This document shows, piece after piece, positions 35,203 to 43,852 of a DNA stretch of 64,000 bases. The position numbers and the translations under genes were made by a program. This DNA is from CALBPI01 sp038524795 (GTDB lineage: Bacteria; Pseudomonadota; Gammaproteobacteria; Steroidobacterales; Woeseiaceae): positions 1-64,000 of the forward strand of contig JBCBIJ010000001.1 in assembly GCA_038524795.1 (NCBI GenBank). The letters run 5' to 3'. The notes beneath the pieces are model-generated. The model searched no databases and was not told the origin of the DNA. It saw only the letters and a program-made list of their open reading frames with translations. Numbering within the stretch: position 1 is the first letter of the stretch; each line of letters starts with the position of its first letter.

Positions 35203-35224
35203 ATTGTTATACATCTATAACAAT
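35203..35224. promoter_or_regulatory. Perfect inverted repeat operator between divergent genes
   Basis: ATTGTTATA (35203-35211), CATC (35212-35215) and TATAACAAT (35216-35224) form a perfect 9-base inverted repeat. The arms contain TATAAC and TATATT-like -10 boxes on both strands, so a bound protein would occlude promoters of the TonB receptor (minus) and TMEM175-like gene (plus). Arms resemble Zur half-sites but the spacer is 4 bases, not 1. The regulator is unknown. Confidence 0.55.
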
Positions 35225-35271
35225 ATAGCAACGGGGTGCGCATAGACACTGGGCTGTGGCATGGTGCCGAG

Positions 35272-36012
35272 ATGACAGAGCAGCATCCGCTCGCACATCT
35301 TGAGAAGTCGAAGTTCTTCTACAACCGGGGCCGGGACACGACGCGGCTCGAAGGTTTTGTCGATGCGGCATTCGCCTTCGCATTGACGCTGCTCGTCATT
35401 TCGTTCGACGCCGTTCCCACCAACTACGACGAGTTGATCACGGCGCTCAAGGCCGTCCCGGCGTTCCTGTTTGGCTTCCTGATTCTGGGAATGTTCTGGA
35501 TTGCACACCGTAACTGGTCGATCCGTTACGGCCTGGACACGACGTTCGCGACACTCGTGAGCCTGGCGCTCGTCTTCATCCTGCTCGTCTACGTGTTCCC
35601 ACTGCGCGCCATGGCGACCGCGGCGATCCGGGGCATGACCAATGGTTGGGTGCCGTCAGAGTTCTCGATACAAACGGCCGAACAAGCCCGTGGGCTGTTC
35701 GTGATCTACGGTGTCGGGTTCGTGGCCTCCAATTTCTGCATCGTGCTGTTGTACTGGCACGCGGCGAAGCAATCGGGGCGGATTCACCTGACCCCCGAAG
35801 AGCGCTTCATCACCTGGGGCGACGTTGTTGCCTGGAGCATGGTCGGTAGCGTGGGCCTGGTGTCGATCGTGCTGGCCCTGACAGTGCCGCCGAACCTTAT
35901 CCCGGTTGCTGGCTGGTGCTACGGCTTGCTGGGCATCGCGATGCCCATCTTCGGCGTTGTGATCTCAAAACGCTTCGACGCCCGCTTCCCCGACGCCCAG
36001 CCCGACGCCTAA
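35272..36012 (+). CDS. TMEM175-family potassium channel-like protein
   Basis: A 246-residue protein with about six hydrophobic helices. The first helix carries RLEGFVDAAFAFALTLL, corresponding to the RxxxFSD motif of TMEM175/DUF1211 channels, but with Val in place of Ser. Bacterial TMEM175 proteins are tetrameric, potassium-selective channels. The length is slightly above the usual 200 residues. ATG at 35272 is preferred over an upstream start. It diverges from the TonB receptor gene and its 3' end touches the XRE regulator gene. Confidence 0.82.
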   Translation: MTEQHPLAHLEKSKFFYNRGRDTTRLEGFVDAAFAFALTLLVISFDAVPTNYDELITALKAVPAFLFGFLILGMFWIAHRNWSIRYGLDTTFATLVSLALVFILLVYVFPLRAMATAAIRGMTNGWVPSEFSIQTAEQARGLFVIYGVGFVASNFCIVLLYWHAAKQSGRIHLTPEERFITWGDVVAWSMVGSVGLVSIVLALTVPPNLIPVAGWCYGLLGIAMPIFGVVISKRFDARFPDAQPDA

Positions 36013-36237
36013 TCAATCAGCCTCGAGCTCGAAGACCTGCTCGACGGGCTCCCCAAACAGGCGCGCAATCCTAAGGGCCGATTCCAGCGACGGGCAGAAC
36101 TTGCCCTGCTCGATCGCAATCACGGTCTGCCGCGACACACCCAGCGCGTCGGCCAAATGCTGCTGCGTCATGCCGTCTTGGCGCTCACGCAGCGTCCGCA
36201 CGTGATTGCGGACATGGCTCCTGCGACGTGGCGGCAT
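36013..36237 (-). CDS. Small XRE-family transcriptional regulator
   Basis: A 74-residue helix-turn-helix protein of the YozG/XRE type: MTQQHLADALGVSRQTVIAIEQGKFCPSLESALRIARLF. A basic N-terminal tail (MPPRRRSHVRNHVRTLRERQ) precedes the HTH. It overlaps the upstream membrane gene by 1 base (TAATG), so both are one unit. Likely autoregulates through two inverted repeats upstream of that gene. Confidence 0.85.
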   Translation of the reverse strand: MPPRRRSHVRNHVRTLRERQDGMTQQHLADALGVSRQTVIAIEQGKFCPSLESALRIARLFGEPVEQVFELEAD

Positions 36238-36941
36238 TACTCCGTGCCCAGGCGGTAGTAGGTCAGTACCGACGCGTAGTACACGAGCTCCGACAACACG
36301 AGTACACCGGTCCAGGTCACGACAAAGCCAACCACCGAAGGCTGGAACACGGCGTAAAAGGGTAGCGACACGAAGCCCGCAAATAACAGGTAATAGGCAT
36401 TGCGGGCACTGAGCAGATTCACGGCTCGGTCGCGTTCATCGGGTTCAGCGCCAGCGGCATCGATGGGCGCATGGGTCAACGCCGCGATGATGTGGCCGAT
36501 GACGACGAACACGACGATGGCGCGCCCGAAACTCGCCAGAACCACGGCGTCCTCGCCACCCCACGCGCGTTGCGCGAACACGGCGCAGACCACGATCAGT
36601 GACAGGATGATGATGACGGCGCTTTTTTCGTTGAAGTGCCAGCGCGACACGACCACGTCAGGCCGCCGTCGCCGCGATCGACCCAGGGCCGCTGCACCGG
36701 CCAGCGCCCCCGCCGCGATGAGCTGGACACCGCCCGTAAAAATCGAGGTCTCATTGGCCAGCCAGCCCACGAGAAACCAGACCACGGGCGCAAGTCCCAC
36801 CAACACGCAAGCGCTGGCAAAGAGCCCGCGTTCGGCATCGGGCGCATCACCTGTCGCGCGGTAGACCTTTGTGGCAACCAGAATACTCGCGACAAAGAAC
36901 GCAAGGATGAACGGGCCCAGCGGCAGGAAGCTTTCAGTCAT
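36237..36941 (-). CDS. Membrane protein paired with XRE regulator
   Basis: A 234-residue protein with about six to seven hydrophobic segments, no catalytic motif and no close family that I recognise. A good ribosome site (CGGAG) precedes ATG at 36941. Small XRE regulators are often co-transcribed with integral membrane proteins that may sense a signal or be the regulated cargo, as in the SdpI/SdpR-like and YozG-like pairs. The 1-base overlap with the regulator supports this. Function unknown. Confidence 0.75.
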   Translation of the reverse strand: MTESFLPLGPFILAFFVASILVATKVYRATGDAPDAERGLFASACVLVGLAPVVWFLVGWLANETSIFTGGVQLIAAGALAGAAALGRSRRRRPDVVVSRWHFNEKSAVIIILSLIVVCAVFAQRAWGGEDAVVLASFGRAIVVFVVIGHIIAALTHAPIDAAGAEPDERDRAVNLLSARNAYYLLFAGFVSLPFYAVFQPSVVGFVVTWTGVLVLSELVYYASVLTYYRLGTE

Positions 36942-36953
36942 GACGCACTCCGA

Positions 36954-36973
36954 ATGTAAAATAAACCTTACAT
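36954..36973. promoter_or_regulatory. Inverted repeat operator 1 (ATGTAA-N8-TTACAT)
   Basis: ATGTAA (36954-36959) and TTACAT (36968-36973) with an 8-base AT-rich spacer, 12 bases upstream of the membrane gene start. Its geometry is identical to the second repeat at 37000-37019. Candidate site for the co-transcribed XRE regulator (inferred). Confidence 0.5.
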
Positions 36974-36999
36974 CCGAAGGTACGGCTCACCGGGCAGTC

Positions 37000-37019
37000 A
37001 TGTCAAGTTTATATGACAT
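37000..37019. promoter_or_regulatory. Inverted repeat operator 2 (ATGTCA-N8-TGACAT)
   Basis: ATGTCA (37000-37005) and TGACAT (37014-37019) with an 8-base spacer. Its centre is 46 bases from operator 1. On the minus strand it contains a perfect TTGACA -35 box (37001-37006), so it overlaps the promoter of the membrane gene and XRE regulator. A repressor bound here would block transcription. Confidence 0.5.
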
Positions 37020-37021
37020 CG

Positions 37022-37750
37022 TCAGTTTGTGTGGCGGCGGTGTGGTGCCGAGAAGAAGCCGAACAGGCCGAAACCCATGACACCCAGCGAGGCCCACATG
37101 GTCGGGCGCCAGACATTGCGCCCACGCGCCACGATCTCAAATTCGTCGACGTAAATCGTTTCGCAGGCACCATCGCCTGTGTCCGTGCGTGTGGTGCTCG
37201 TGCCGCGCTTGCTACCGTTGGGACTGATGTAGGCGGCCAGGGTGCCGCGCACGCGGATCTGGTCGCCGATGCGTACGTCGTCCACACGGTCTCGAATCCG
37301 CGCGTCGTCGGCGATGATGTGGTTGTTGGACACCTCGGTCTGGTCGAACGCATTCCAGGCGGCCCGATCACGCGTTGAGAAGTTGCAGGTGAAGATCCCG
37401 TTCCAGAAGGTGATGTTGGAAAGCGACGGGCTGCGCGCCGTATCACCCCAGACCACGCAAAGGTCAGCCACGTTGAGGTGATCCTCAGTCAGGCGGTGCA
37501 TGCGCGACTCGCCGTCGTGCTGGCGGAACGAGACGACGAGCCCTGTCAGCTCGTAGTCGTACTCGGGCTCAATCTGGTAGTCGATGCCGTCCCAGTTGGC
37601 CTGGAACGGGTAGCGCTCCGTGGCGCGTTGCAGCGGCGCACGGTCGATCCCCGCATCGAACGCGATCGATCCCGGCAGGTCGTTGCGGTTCGAAAACGCC
37701 ACCGCGAATGCTGCGGCGCTGACAATCAGGACAGGGCGGCTCCAGTGCAT
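37022..37750 (-). CDS. Unknown membrane-anchored protein
   Basis: A 242-residue protein. A hydrophobic N-terminus (VLIVSAAAFAVAFS) may be a signal or anchor. The middle (about 45-200) is beta-rich and charged, with two Cys (DLCVVWGD and FTCNFS) and a VRIGDQIRVRGTLAAYI segment that could be an OB- or SH3-like fold. A C-terminal helix is followed by basic residues (SLGVMGFGLFGFFSAPHRRH). I do not recognise a family. It ends 3 bases before the second inverted repeat but is upstream on its own transcription unit. Confidence 0.7.
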   Translation of the reverse strand: MHWSRPVLIVSAAAFAVAFSNRNDLPGSIAFDAGIDRAPLQRATERYPFQANWDGIDYQIEPEYDYELTGLVVSFRQHDGESRMHRLTEDHLNVADLCVVWGDTARSPSLSNITFWNGIFTCNFSTRDRAAWNAFDQTEVSNNHIIADDARIRDRVDDVRIGDQIRVRGTLAAYISPNGSKRGTSTTRTDTGDGACETIYVDEFEIVARGRNVWRPTMWASLGVMGFGLFGFFSAPHRRHTN

Positions 37751-37842
37751 GGCGTTATGCTACCGCGCGTTTTAGGGCCGAGCACGTGACGCCGGCCCCG
37801 TTTTTGGGGAATGATCGGCGCTGGTCGCAGGAGCACCATCCC

Positions 37843-39063
37843 ATGCAAGACAACGCCTTCAAGCCCGCGCCCGACGGCCTCGCACAGGCTGTGTCGCTGC
37901 TGCTCGAGGGCGGCAGCCTGCCCGCCGTGCCCCTGCCCGATCGTTTGCCCGAGACGGGCATCGGCGAAACAGACACGCTGCGGATGCTTGCACCCAGCGT
38001 TGTGGGAGCAGCCGCAACCCTGGGCGACGAGACCGCGTTCGCGCATATGGACCCGCCAACGCCCTGGGTGACCTGGGCCACGACGCTCTGGAACGCCGCG
38101 CTCAACCAGAACCTGTTGCACCCGGCCACGAGCCCCACCGCCAAAGACATCGAGCGGCGCGTCATCGACTGGCTCAAACCGCACTTCGGTATGGACGGTG
38201 GGCACATGACACCGGGCGCGACCGTCGCAAATCTGACCGCGCTCTGGGCGGCGCGCGACGTCGCTGGCGCGCGCCGCGTATTCGTCAGTGAACACGCGCA
38301 CTTGTCCGTTTGGAAATCCGCGCACCTGCTCGGGCTGCGCTACGAGGGTATCGCGGTCGACAAGCACGGTCGGCTCGACCGACACGCCCTGCCCTCGGAC
38401 CTGAGCGACGCCTGCCTCGTGCTGACGGCCGGCACCACATCGGCGGGCGCCATCGACGCGCTGACACCTGACACAAGCGCGGCCTGGACGCACGTCGACG
38501 CGGCCTGGGGTGGCGGGCTCGCGCTGAGCGATACCTATGCCTCCCGCCTCGAAGGTCTTTCGCAGGCCGACTCTGTCGCCATCTCGGCACACAAGTGGCT
38601 GTTCCAGCCCAAAGAGTCGGCGCTCGTGATGTTCCGTGATACGACCCGCGCCAATACCGCGCTGGCCTTCGAAGGTGGTTACCTCGCCACGCCGAACGTC
38701 GGTGTGCTGGGCTCACACGGCGCGACAGCGGTGCCTTTGCTCGCGACGCTGATGGCCTGGGGACGTCAGGGCATGGCCGAGCGCATCGATCGCTGCATGC
38801 GCACGGCAGAGCGCGTGCATGACTTCCTCGTGCGACAGACCGAAGCCGAAATCTACGCCGAGCCCGAATCGGGCGTGATCGCCTGGCGCCTGGATGACGA
38901 CGCACGCACGCGTCGCGTGTTCGAAGCGCTACCCGAGGGCATGGCCTCGACGACAACGCTCGACGGGCTGCACTGGGTCCGCCATGTCGCGGCAAACCCC
39001 AACACGGACGCCGAGGCGGTCACGAACGCGATTGCCGATGCGATCCGTTCGACGGCTCAGTAG
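37843..39063 (+). CDS. PLP-dependent group II decarboxylase
   Basis: A 406-residue enzyme of the glutamate/aromatic-amino-acid decarboxylase family. Segments include MTPGATVANLTALWAARD, the Asp-containing HVDAAWGGG and the PLP-binding Lys in SAHKWLFQPKES. It is shorter than typical group II members (about 470-500). The reaction is probably removal of CO2 from an amino acid (or a related lyase/deaminase reaction), and the substrate is unknown. ATG at 37843 follows AGGAGCACC. Its last 7 bases overlap the convergent cydB. Confidence 0.85.
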   Translation: MQDNAFKPAPDGLAQAVSLLLEGGSLPAVPLPDRLPETGIGETDTLRMLAPSVVGAAATLGDETAFAHMDPPTPWVTWATTLWNAALNQNLLHPATSPTAKDIERRVIDWLKPHFGMDGGHMTPGATVANLTALWAARDVAGARRVFVSEHAHLSVWKSAHLLGLRYEGIAVDKHGRLDRHALPSDLSDACLVLTAGTTSAGAIDALTPDTSAAWTHVDAAWGGGLALSDTYASRLEGLSQADSVAISAHKWLFQPKESALVMFRDTTRANTALAFEGGYLATPNVGVLGSHGATAVPLLATLMAWGRQGMAERIDRCMRTAERVHDFLVRQTEAEIYAEPESGVIAWRLDDDARTRRVFEALPEGMASTTTLDGLHWVRHVAANPNTDAEAVTNAIADAIRSTAQ

Positions 39064-40088
39064 TACTCGAGCTTGGCCGCCTTGCCGCCAAAGACGCGGT
39101 AGGCGAACACCGAGTAGCCGATGATCACAGGCAGGACCACAATCGCGCCCACGAAAATAATCAGCAGTGACTCAGGCGCACTGGCTGCGTCCCAGATCGT
39201 GATCTCGTCGAGCACGAGCCAGGGAAACAAGGCGTAAGCCAATCCCTGGAATGCGAGCAGGTAGAGCCCTGCCGCACAGGCGAAGGGCACCCAGTCACCG
39301 TAGTCGTTACCGTCGGCTAGCCGCACAGGCAAGCGGCCCAGGGAACGCCAGCAGATGAACAGCACAACGAACGTGACGACGGGAATCGGCCAGACCATGA
39401 GCAGGTTCTCGAGCTGGAACCACTTGTCGAAAATGCGCTCGTTGAGCGCGGGCGTCATGAACGACACGGCGCCGATCCCCAGTGCTGTGAGCACCAGCGC
39501 CAAGCGCGCCTGCGCGATCACTTTGAGCTGCAGCGCGCCCTCGGTCTTGATGATGAGCCAGGTCGCACCCAGCAGCGCATAGCCCGCCGCCAGACATAAA
39601 CCGATGAACAGCGAGAACAGCGTGGTGGCCAGCGTGACTTCAAATCCCGTGACGACGCGGCCCAACATGTAGCCCTGCGACGTCGCCGCGAGCAACGAAC
39701 CGGCGAAGAACGCGAGGTTCCAACTTTCCTTGTGCTGCGCGTGCGCCTTGACCCGAAAGTCGAAGGCCACGCCGCGCAGGATGAGCCCGAGCAACATCAC
39801 CGAGATCGGCAAATACAGCGCCGTGAGTATCACGCCGTGCGCGACGGGGAATGCCACCAGCAGGATGCCGATACCGAGCACAAGCCACGTTTCATTGGCA
39901 TCCCAGAACGGACCGATAGACGCGATCATGAGGTCCTTCTCGGCGTCATTGGCGCGCGGCAGCAAAATACCCACGCCAAGATCGAAGCCGTCGAGAATCA
40001 CGTAGGCGAGCATCGACAGCGCCATGATGAGCATGAACGCGAGTGGCAGCCATCCCTCGGGCTGCGCGAGGTCAGGAATCTCAGGCAT
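39057..40088 (-). CDS. cydB: Cytochrome bd oxidase subunit II
   Basis: A 343-residue membrane protein of about nine helices: LDGFDLGVGILLPRAND near the start and conserved IGPFWDANETWLVLGIG, both hallmarks of subunit II. Subunit II stabilises the haem-bearing CydA subunit in the inner membrane. ATG at 40088 overlaps the end of cydA by 8 bases (translational coupling). No cydX-like small gene was seen after it, and cydDC is absent from the window; CIO-type oxidases often lack these nearby. Confidence 0.93.
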   Translation of the reverse strand: MPEIPDLAQPEGWLPLAFMLIMALSMLAYVILDGFDLGVGILLPRANDAEKDLMIASIGPFWDANETWLVLGIGILLVAFPVAHGVILTALYLPISVMLLGLILRGVAFDFRVKAHAQHKESWNLAFFAGSLLAATSQGYMLGRVVTGFEVTLATTLFSLFIGLCLAAGYALLGATWLIIKTEGALQLKVIAQARLALVLTALGIGAVSFMTPALNERIFDKWFQLENLLMVWPIPVVTFVVLFICWRSLGRLPVRLADGNDYGDWVPFACAAGLYLLAFQGLAYALFPWLVLDEITIWDAASAPESLLIIFVGAIVVLPVIIGYSVFAYRVFGGKAAKLEYY

Positions 40089-41460
40089 TGCCGGCCACCT
40101 CTTTGAGGCCCGCCGGGCGCGGCCCGTAGGCCGTCGGCGCACTGTCCTTGACCTCAGGACGTCCCGCCTGGCGCGCCAGATAAAACACGACCGAGATGTA
40201 AGCCGCAATGAGTGCCGTGTAGACCACAAGGTAGCCCGTGAGCGTCGTCGCTACGGCAGCACCGGAAACGGGCCCTACGGCATCGGCCGTGCGCAGCACC
40301 CCGGCAACGAGAAACGGCTGGCGGCCAATCTCGGTGGTGTACCAGCCCGCCAACACGGCGACCCAGCCCGAAAACGTCATGGCCACATAAGCGCGGTTGA
40401 GCACAGTGCCCGTCATGCCGCGACGGAACAGCGACACCGCACCCGCCAGGCCCAGCACCAGCATGAGCATGCCGATACCGACCATGACCCGGAACGACCA
40501 GAACACGGCCGCCACAGGCGGGTGCGCACCTTCGAACTCGTTGAGGCCTTTCACCTCCCCGTCGAGGTCATGCGTCAGGATCAGCGAGGCAAGCTTCGGG
40601 ATTTCGATCGCAAAGCGATTCTGCTTTGTCTCCTCATCGGGCAACGCAAACAGCACGAGCGGCGCACCCTTCTGCGTCTCCCACACGCCTTCCATGGCCG
40701 CGACCTTGGCAGGCTGGTGTTCGAGCGTGTTGAGCCCGTGCAGGTCGCCCGCAACGATCTGCAGCGGGGCCAGTAGTGCGGCCATAACGACACCCGTGCG
40801 CAGCGTCGACTTCACGGCCTCGGTTTTGTCACCACGCAACCAGCGGTAGGCGGACAAGCCCGTGAACAGGAAGGCGACCGTCAGGAACGACGCCAGCATC
40901 GTGTGCACAAGCCGGTAGGGGAATGACGGGTTGAAGATGATGGCCCACCAGTCCGTCGCGTAAGCCACGCCGTCGCGCATCTCGAAACCTGCGGGTGTGT
41001 GCATCCAGGAAACGAGTGCCAGAATCCAGAACGCCGACAGCGTGGTACCCACGGCAACGAGAACCGTGGCAATTGTGTGGACGCGATTACTCACGCGGTT
41101 AAAGCCGAACAGCATGATGCCGAGGAAGGTCGCCTCGAGGAAAAACGCCGTCAGCACTTCGTAGCTCAAGAGTGGGCCGGCAATGTTCCCGACCGTCTCC
41201 ATGTAGCCCGGCCAGTTGGTGCCGAACTGGAAGCTCATGGTGACACCGCTGACGACACCAAGGGCGAAAGAGAGCGCGAACACCTTGACCCAGAGCCGGT
41301 ACGCGCCCATCCACTTTGTATCCCGCGTCGCGTTGAAGCGTAGTTTGAAGAACAGCAACATCCAGCCGAGACCGATGGTGATCATCGGGAACAGGATGTG
41401 GAAGCTGATGTTCGCGGCAAACTGAATACGGGACAGCAGCAGCGGATCTGCACTAAACAC
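40081..41460 (-). CDS. cydA: Cytochrome bd oxidase subunit I
   Basis: A 459-residue haem-bearing quinol oxidase subunit: FAANISFHILFPMITIGLGW (axial His near residue 19-20), the second axial His in RLVHTMLASFLTVAFL and the GWYTTEIGRQP segment. It oxidises ubiquinol and reduces O2 at high affinity without pumping protons. The Q loop is short, as in cyanide-insensitive (CIO) oxidases. It lies 21 bases downstream of a GbsR/MarR-type regulator and just before cydB. Confidence 0.94.
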   Translation of the reverse strand: MFSADPLLLSRIQFAANISFHILFPMITIGLGWMLLFFKLRFNATRDTKWMGAYRLWVKVFALSFALGVVSGVTMSFQFGTNWPGYMETVGNIAGPLLSYEVLTAFFLEATFLGIMLFGFNRVSNRVHTIATVLVAVGTTLSAFWILALVSWMHTPAGFEMRDGVAYATDWWAIIFNPSFPYRLVHTMLASFLTVAFLFTGLSAYRWLRGDKTEAVKSTLRTGVVMAALLAPLQIVAGDLHGLNTLEHQPAKVAAMEGVWETQKGAPLVLFALPDEETKQNRFAIEIPKLASLILTHDLDGEVKGLNEFEGAHPPVAAVFWSFRVMVGIGMLMLVLGLAGAVSLFRRGMTGTVLNRAYVAMTFSGWVAVLAGWYTTEIGRQPFLVAGVLRTADAVGPVSGAAVATTLTGYLVVYTALIAAYISVVFYLARQAGRPEVKDSAPTAYGPRPAGLKEVAGNA

Positions 41461-41481
41461 GAGGGGTCTCCTTAACGCGCC

Positions 41482-42045
41482 TCAGGCGCGATTCTTGGTG
41501 GCTTTCTGGGCCTTCTTGCGCCGGCCGGCGCCCAACAGTTTCTGCACACCGCCACCGAGCTTCATGAGCTGGGTCGCCGTGCGCTGGTCCATGTCACTGA
41601 CGTCGTCGAGCCAACCGGTAACGAGCTCGATGAGCTCGAGCATCTCGGCCAGCTTGGTCGCGGCGTGGGCATCATCACCTTGTTCGGGCGGGGCCACGAG
41701 GGCGCCGCGCAACATCGACGCGGTGGGCTCGATTTCGCGCCGACGGCGCTCGGCCACGAGCGTCCGGAAAATCTCCCAAACATCGTCGGGTGCCGTGAAA
41801 TAGTCGCGACGGTCATCGGGCAGGTGCTGGACGCGCACCAGCTGCCACGCGGAGAGCTCTTTCATCGCCATGCTCGTATTCGAGCGCGAAATACCGAGCG
41901 CCTCGGTGATCTGTTCGGCGTTAAGCGGGCGCGGGCTTATGTAAAGCAGCGCGTAGATCTGGCCGATGGTGCGGTTGATGCCCCATCGGCTTCCCATCTC
42001 GCCGAAGTGCAGGATGAACGCCTGTTGGTAGGCGGTCGTTTTCAT
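41482..42045 (-). CDS. GbsR/MarR-family transcriptional regulator
   Basis: A 187-residue DNA-binding protein. The winged helix occupies about 25-110 (QIYALLYISPRPLNAEQITEALGISRSNTSMAMKEL), followed by an alpha-helical C-terminus ending in Lys/Arg. GbsR/MarR genes are frequently found directly upstream of cydAB operons, and this one is 21 bases from cydA on the same strand. A TTTCA-N8-TGAAA repeat lies between its -10 box and start, suggesting autoregulation in response to redox or osmotic cues (inferred). Confidence 0.87.
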   Translation of the reverse strand: MKTTAYQQAFILHFGEMGSRWGINRTIGQIYALLYISPRPLNAEQITEALGISRSNTSMAMKELSAWQLVRVQHLPDDRRDYFTAPDDVWEIFRTLVAERRRREIEPTASMLRGALVAPPEQGDDAHAATKLAEMLELIELVTGWLDDVSDMDQRTATQLMKLGGGVQKLLGAGRRKKAQKATKNRA

Positions 42046-42057
42046 CTCTTTCAGTCT

Positions 42058-42080
42058 TTTCAGTAATTGGTGAAATTATA
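42058..42080 (-). promoter_or_regulatory. Promoter and operator of cyd operon
   Basis: On the minus strand TATAAT (complement of 42075-42080) is a consensus -10 box. Directly downstream is TTTCA-N8-TGAAA (42058-42075), a perfect 5-base inverted repeat between -10 and the regulator start codon at 42045. A bound repressor would block transcript initiation. No good -35 box was seen at 16-18 bases. Confidence 0.5.
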
Positions 42081-42251
42081 CATTCTGGGACCGCAGAAAG
42101 CGTGTTTTTCTCCACGGTTTGGGGCGTCGTCTGGCCGGTTTGCCCGATGCCGTCATTCGGCGAAACCAGATGAAACGCGTCCCCACCTCGGATGTGCCTT
42201 GCAGTACCATCGCTGTCCGGCTTTGGCATCTGCGATCGGGGGAGCAGACGC

Positions 42252-43787
42252 ATGCACAGACCATCGATTGACTACAACATGGCGGCCCTGATCCTGCGCC
42301 GCGGCACGCTCAGCGGTAACCGTACGGCGATGACCTTCGAAGAGCAGGACCTGAGTTACGCCGAGCTCGAGGCCAACGTCCGACAGCTGGCGGGCGGATT
42401 GCGCGAGCTGGGTGTTTGCGCCGGCGACCGCGTGGGCTACCTGGGCGTCAACCACCCCCGCTTTATCGAAACCATGCTTGCGGCCTGGACGCTGGGCGCT
42501 GTGTTCGTGCCGCTCAACTTCCGACTCACCGCACCCGAACTCGAATTCATCATTAACGACGCTGGCGTTCACACGCTCGTCGTCGACGATGCTCTTCGAC
42601 CCGTAATTGGACCTGCGCGCGATGCCCTCGTCTGCCGCAACTTCGTGGCCTCTGAATCCGAAGAATCGGGCTGGCACCACATCGATGCACTGATCGCCAA
42701 CGGCGCCCCCGTCGCGGAACACATGATCGCCGGGCAGCACGACACCGCTGTCATCATGTACACGTCGGGAACGACGGGTCGCCCCAAAGGCGCAATGCTG
42801 ACGCACGGCAACCTGACCTGGAACAACATCGGCGCCAGCCACAACATCAGCGTGAGCTACGACGACATCACGCTCGTGGCCGCACCGCTGTTCCACATCG
42901 GCGGGCTCAACGTCACGATGATCGCGGCGTTGCAGTACGGCGCGCAGGTCATCCTGCACCGCGGCTTCGATCCCGCCCAAGCCATCCAAGACCTCGCGCG
43001 CTACCGCTGCACATCCATGTTCGGCGCACCCGCCATGTTTCTGTTTATGGCGCAGCAGCCGGGCTTCGCCGAAGCCGATATCTCGGCGCTGAGCAATCTC
43101 GTGGTCGGCGCGGCACCCGTGCCGAAGTCGCTGCTCGACATCTACGGCAAACGCGGCGTCGCGCTCAACCAGGGCTACGGCCTGACGGAAACGGCGCCGT
43201 TCGTGAGCTTCCTCACGAGCGAACACCTCGAAGCGAAGATGGGCAGCGCAGGCAAGGCCAACGTGCTCGGCGAAGTTCGCATCGCGGACGCGCACGGTCA
43301 AACGGTTGCACCGGGCGAGGTGGGCGAAATCCTCTACCGCGGCCCCAACGTCATGAAGGGCTACTGGAATCGCCCCGAAGCGACAGCCGAGGCCATCGAC
43401 AGCGAAGGCTGGTTCCACACGGGCGACGCGGGCTACATCGACGATGACGGGTTCCTGTTCATCAGCGACCGCGTGAAAGACATGGTCATTTCGGGTGGCG
43501 AGAACGTCTACCCCGCTGAAGTCGAAGGCGTCCTGTTCGAGCACGATGCCATCCGCGAGGTCGCGGTCATCGGCCTGCCCGACGAGAAATGGGGCGAAGC
43601 GGTCACAGCCGTAGCGGCGCTCAATGACGACGCCGAATTGTCGCTCGTGGCGCTTCGCGACTTTTGCGACGGAAAACTTGCCCGTTACAAGTTGCCGTTG
43701 CGCCTACACATTGTGGAAGCCTTGCCCCGGAACCCGGCTGGCAAGGTTCTGAAATTCGAGTTACGCGAACAATTCGCGGAGGTTTAA
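42252..43787 (+). CDS. Long-chain acyl-CoA synthetase
   Basis: A 511-residue AMP-forming ligase with MYTSGTTGRPKGAMLTH, the G(Y)GLTE motif QGYGLTETAP and the C-terminal hinge and catalytic Lys (AGKVLKFELR). It couples a fatty or related carboxylic acid to CoA. The ATG at 42252 with GGGGGAG before it is preferred over an upstream start. It resembles FadD3/FACS-type proteins more than E. coli FadD (about 560 residues). With the AtuA-type operon 700 bases downstream, it may activate the substrate for that pathway. Confidence 0.88.
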   Translation: MHRPSIDYNMAALILRRGTLSGNRTAMTFEEQDLSYAELEANVRQLAGGLRELGVCAGDRVGYLGVNHPRFIETMLAAWTLGAVFVPLNFRLTAPELEFIINDAGVHTLVVDDALRPVIGPARDALVCRNFVASESEESGWHHIDALIANGAPVAEHMIAGQHDTAVIMYTSGTTGRPKGAMLTHGNLTWNNIGASHNISVSYDDITLVAAPLFHIGGLNVTMIAALQYGAQVILHRGFDPAQAIQDLARYRCTSMFGAPAMFLFMAQQPGFAEADISALSNLVVGAAPVPKSLLDIYGKRGVALNQGYGLTETAPFVSFLTSEHLEAKMGSAGKANVLGEVRIADAHGQTVAPGEVGEILYRGPNVMKGYWNRPEATAEAIDSEGWFHTGDAGYIDDDGFLFISDRVKDMVISGGENVYPAEVEGVLFEHDAIREVAVIGLPDEKWGEAVTAVAALNDDAELSLVALRDFCDGKLARYKLPLRLHIVEALPRNPAGKVLKFELREQFAEV

Positions 43788-43852
43788 TCGATTGCGGCGA
43801 CGCACCAAACTGGCGCCACCGTGACGATTTTGTGAAGAATGTGGTGACGACG

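Noticed and set aside
42153..43544. 463-residue open frame on the minus strand
   Set aside because: It lies opposite the acyl-CoA synthetase, whose adenylation motifs are intact.
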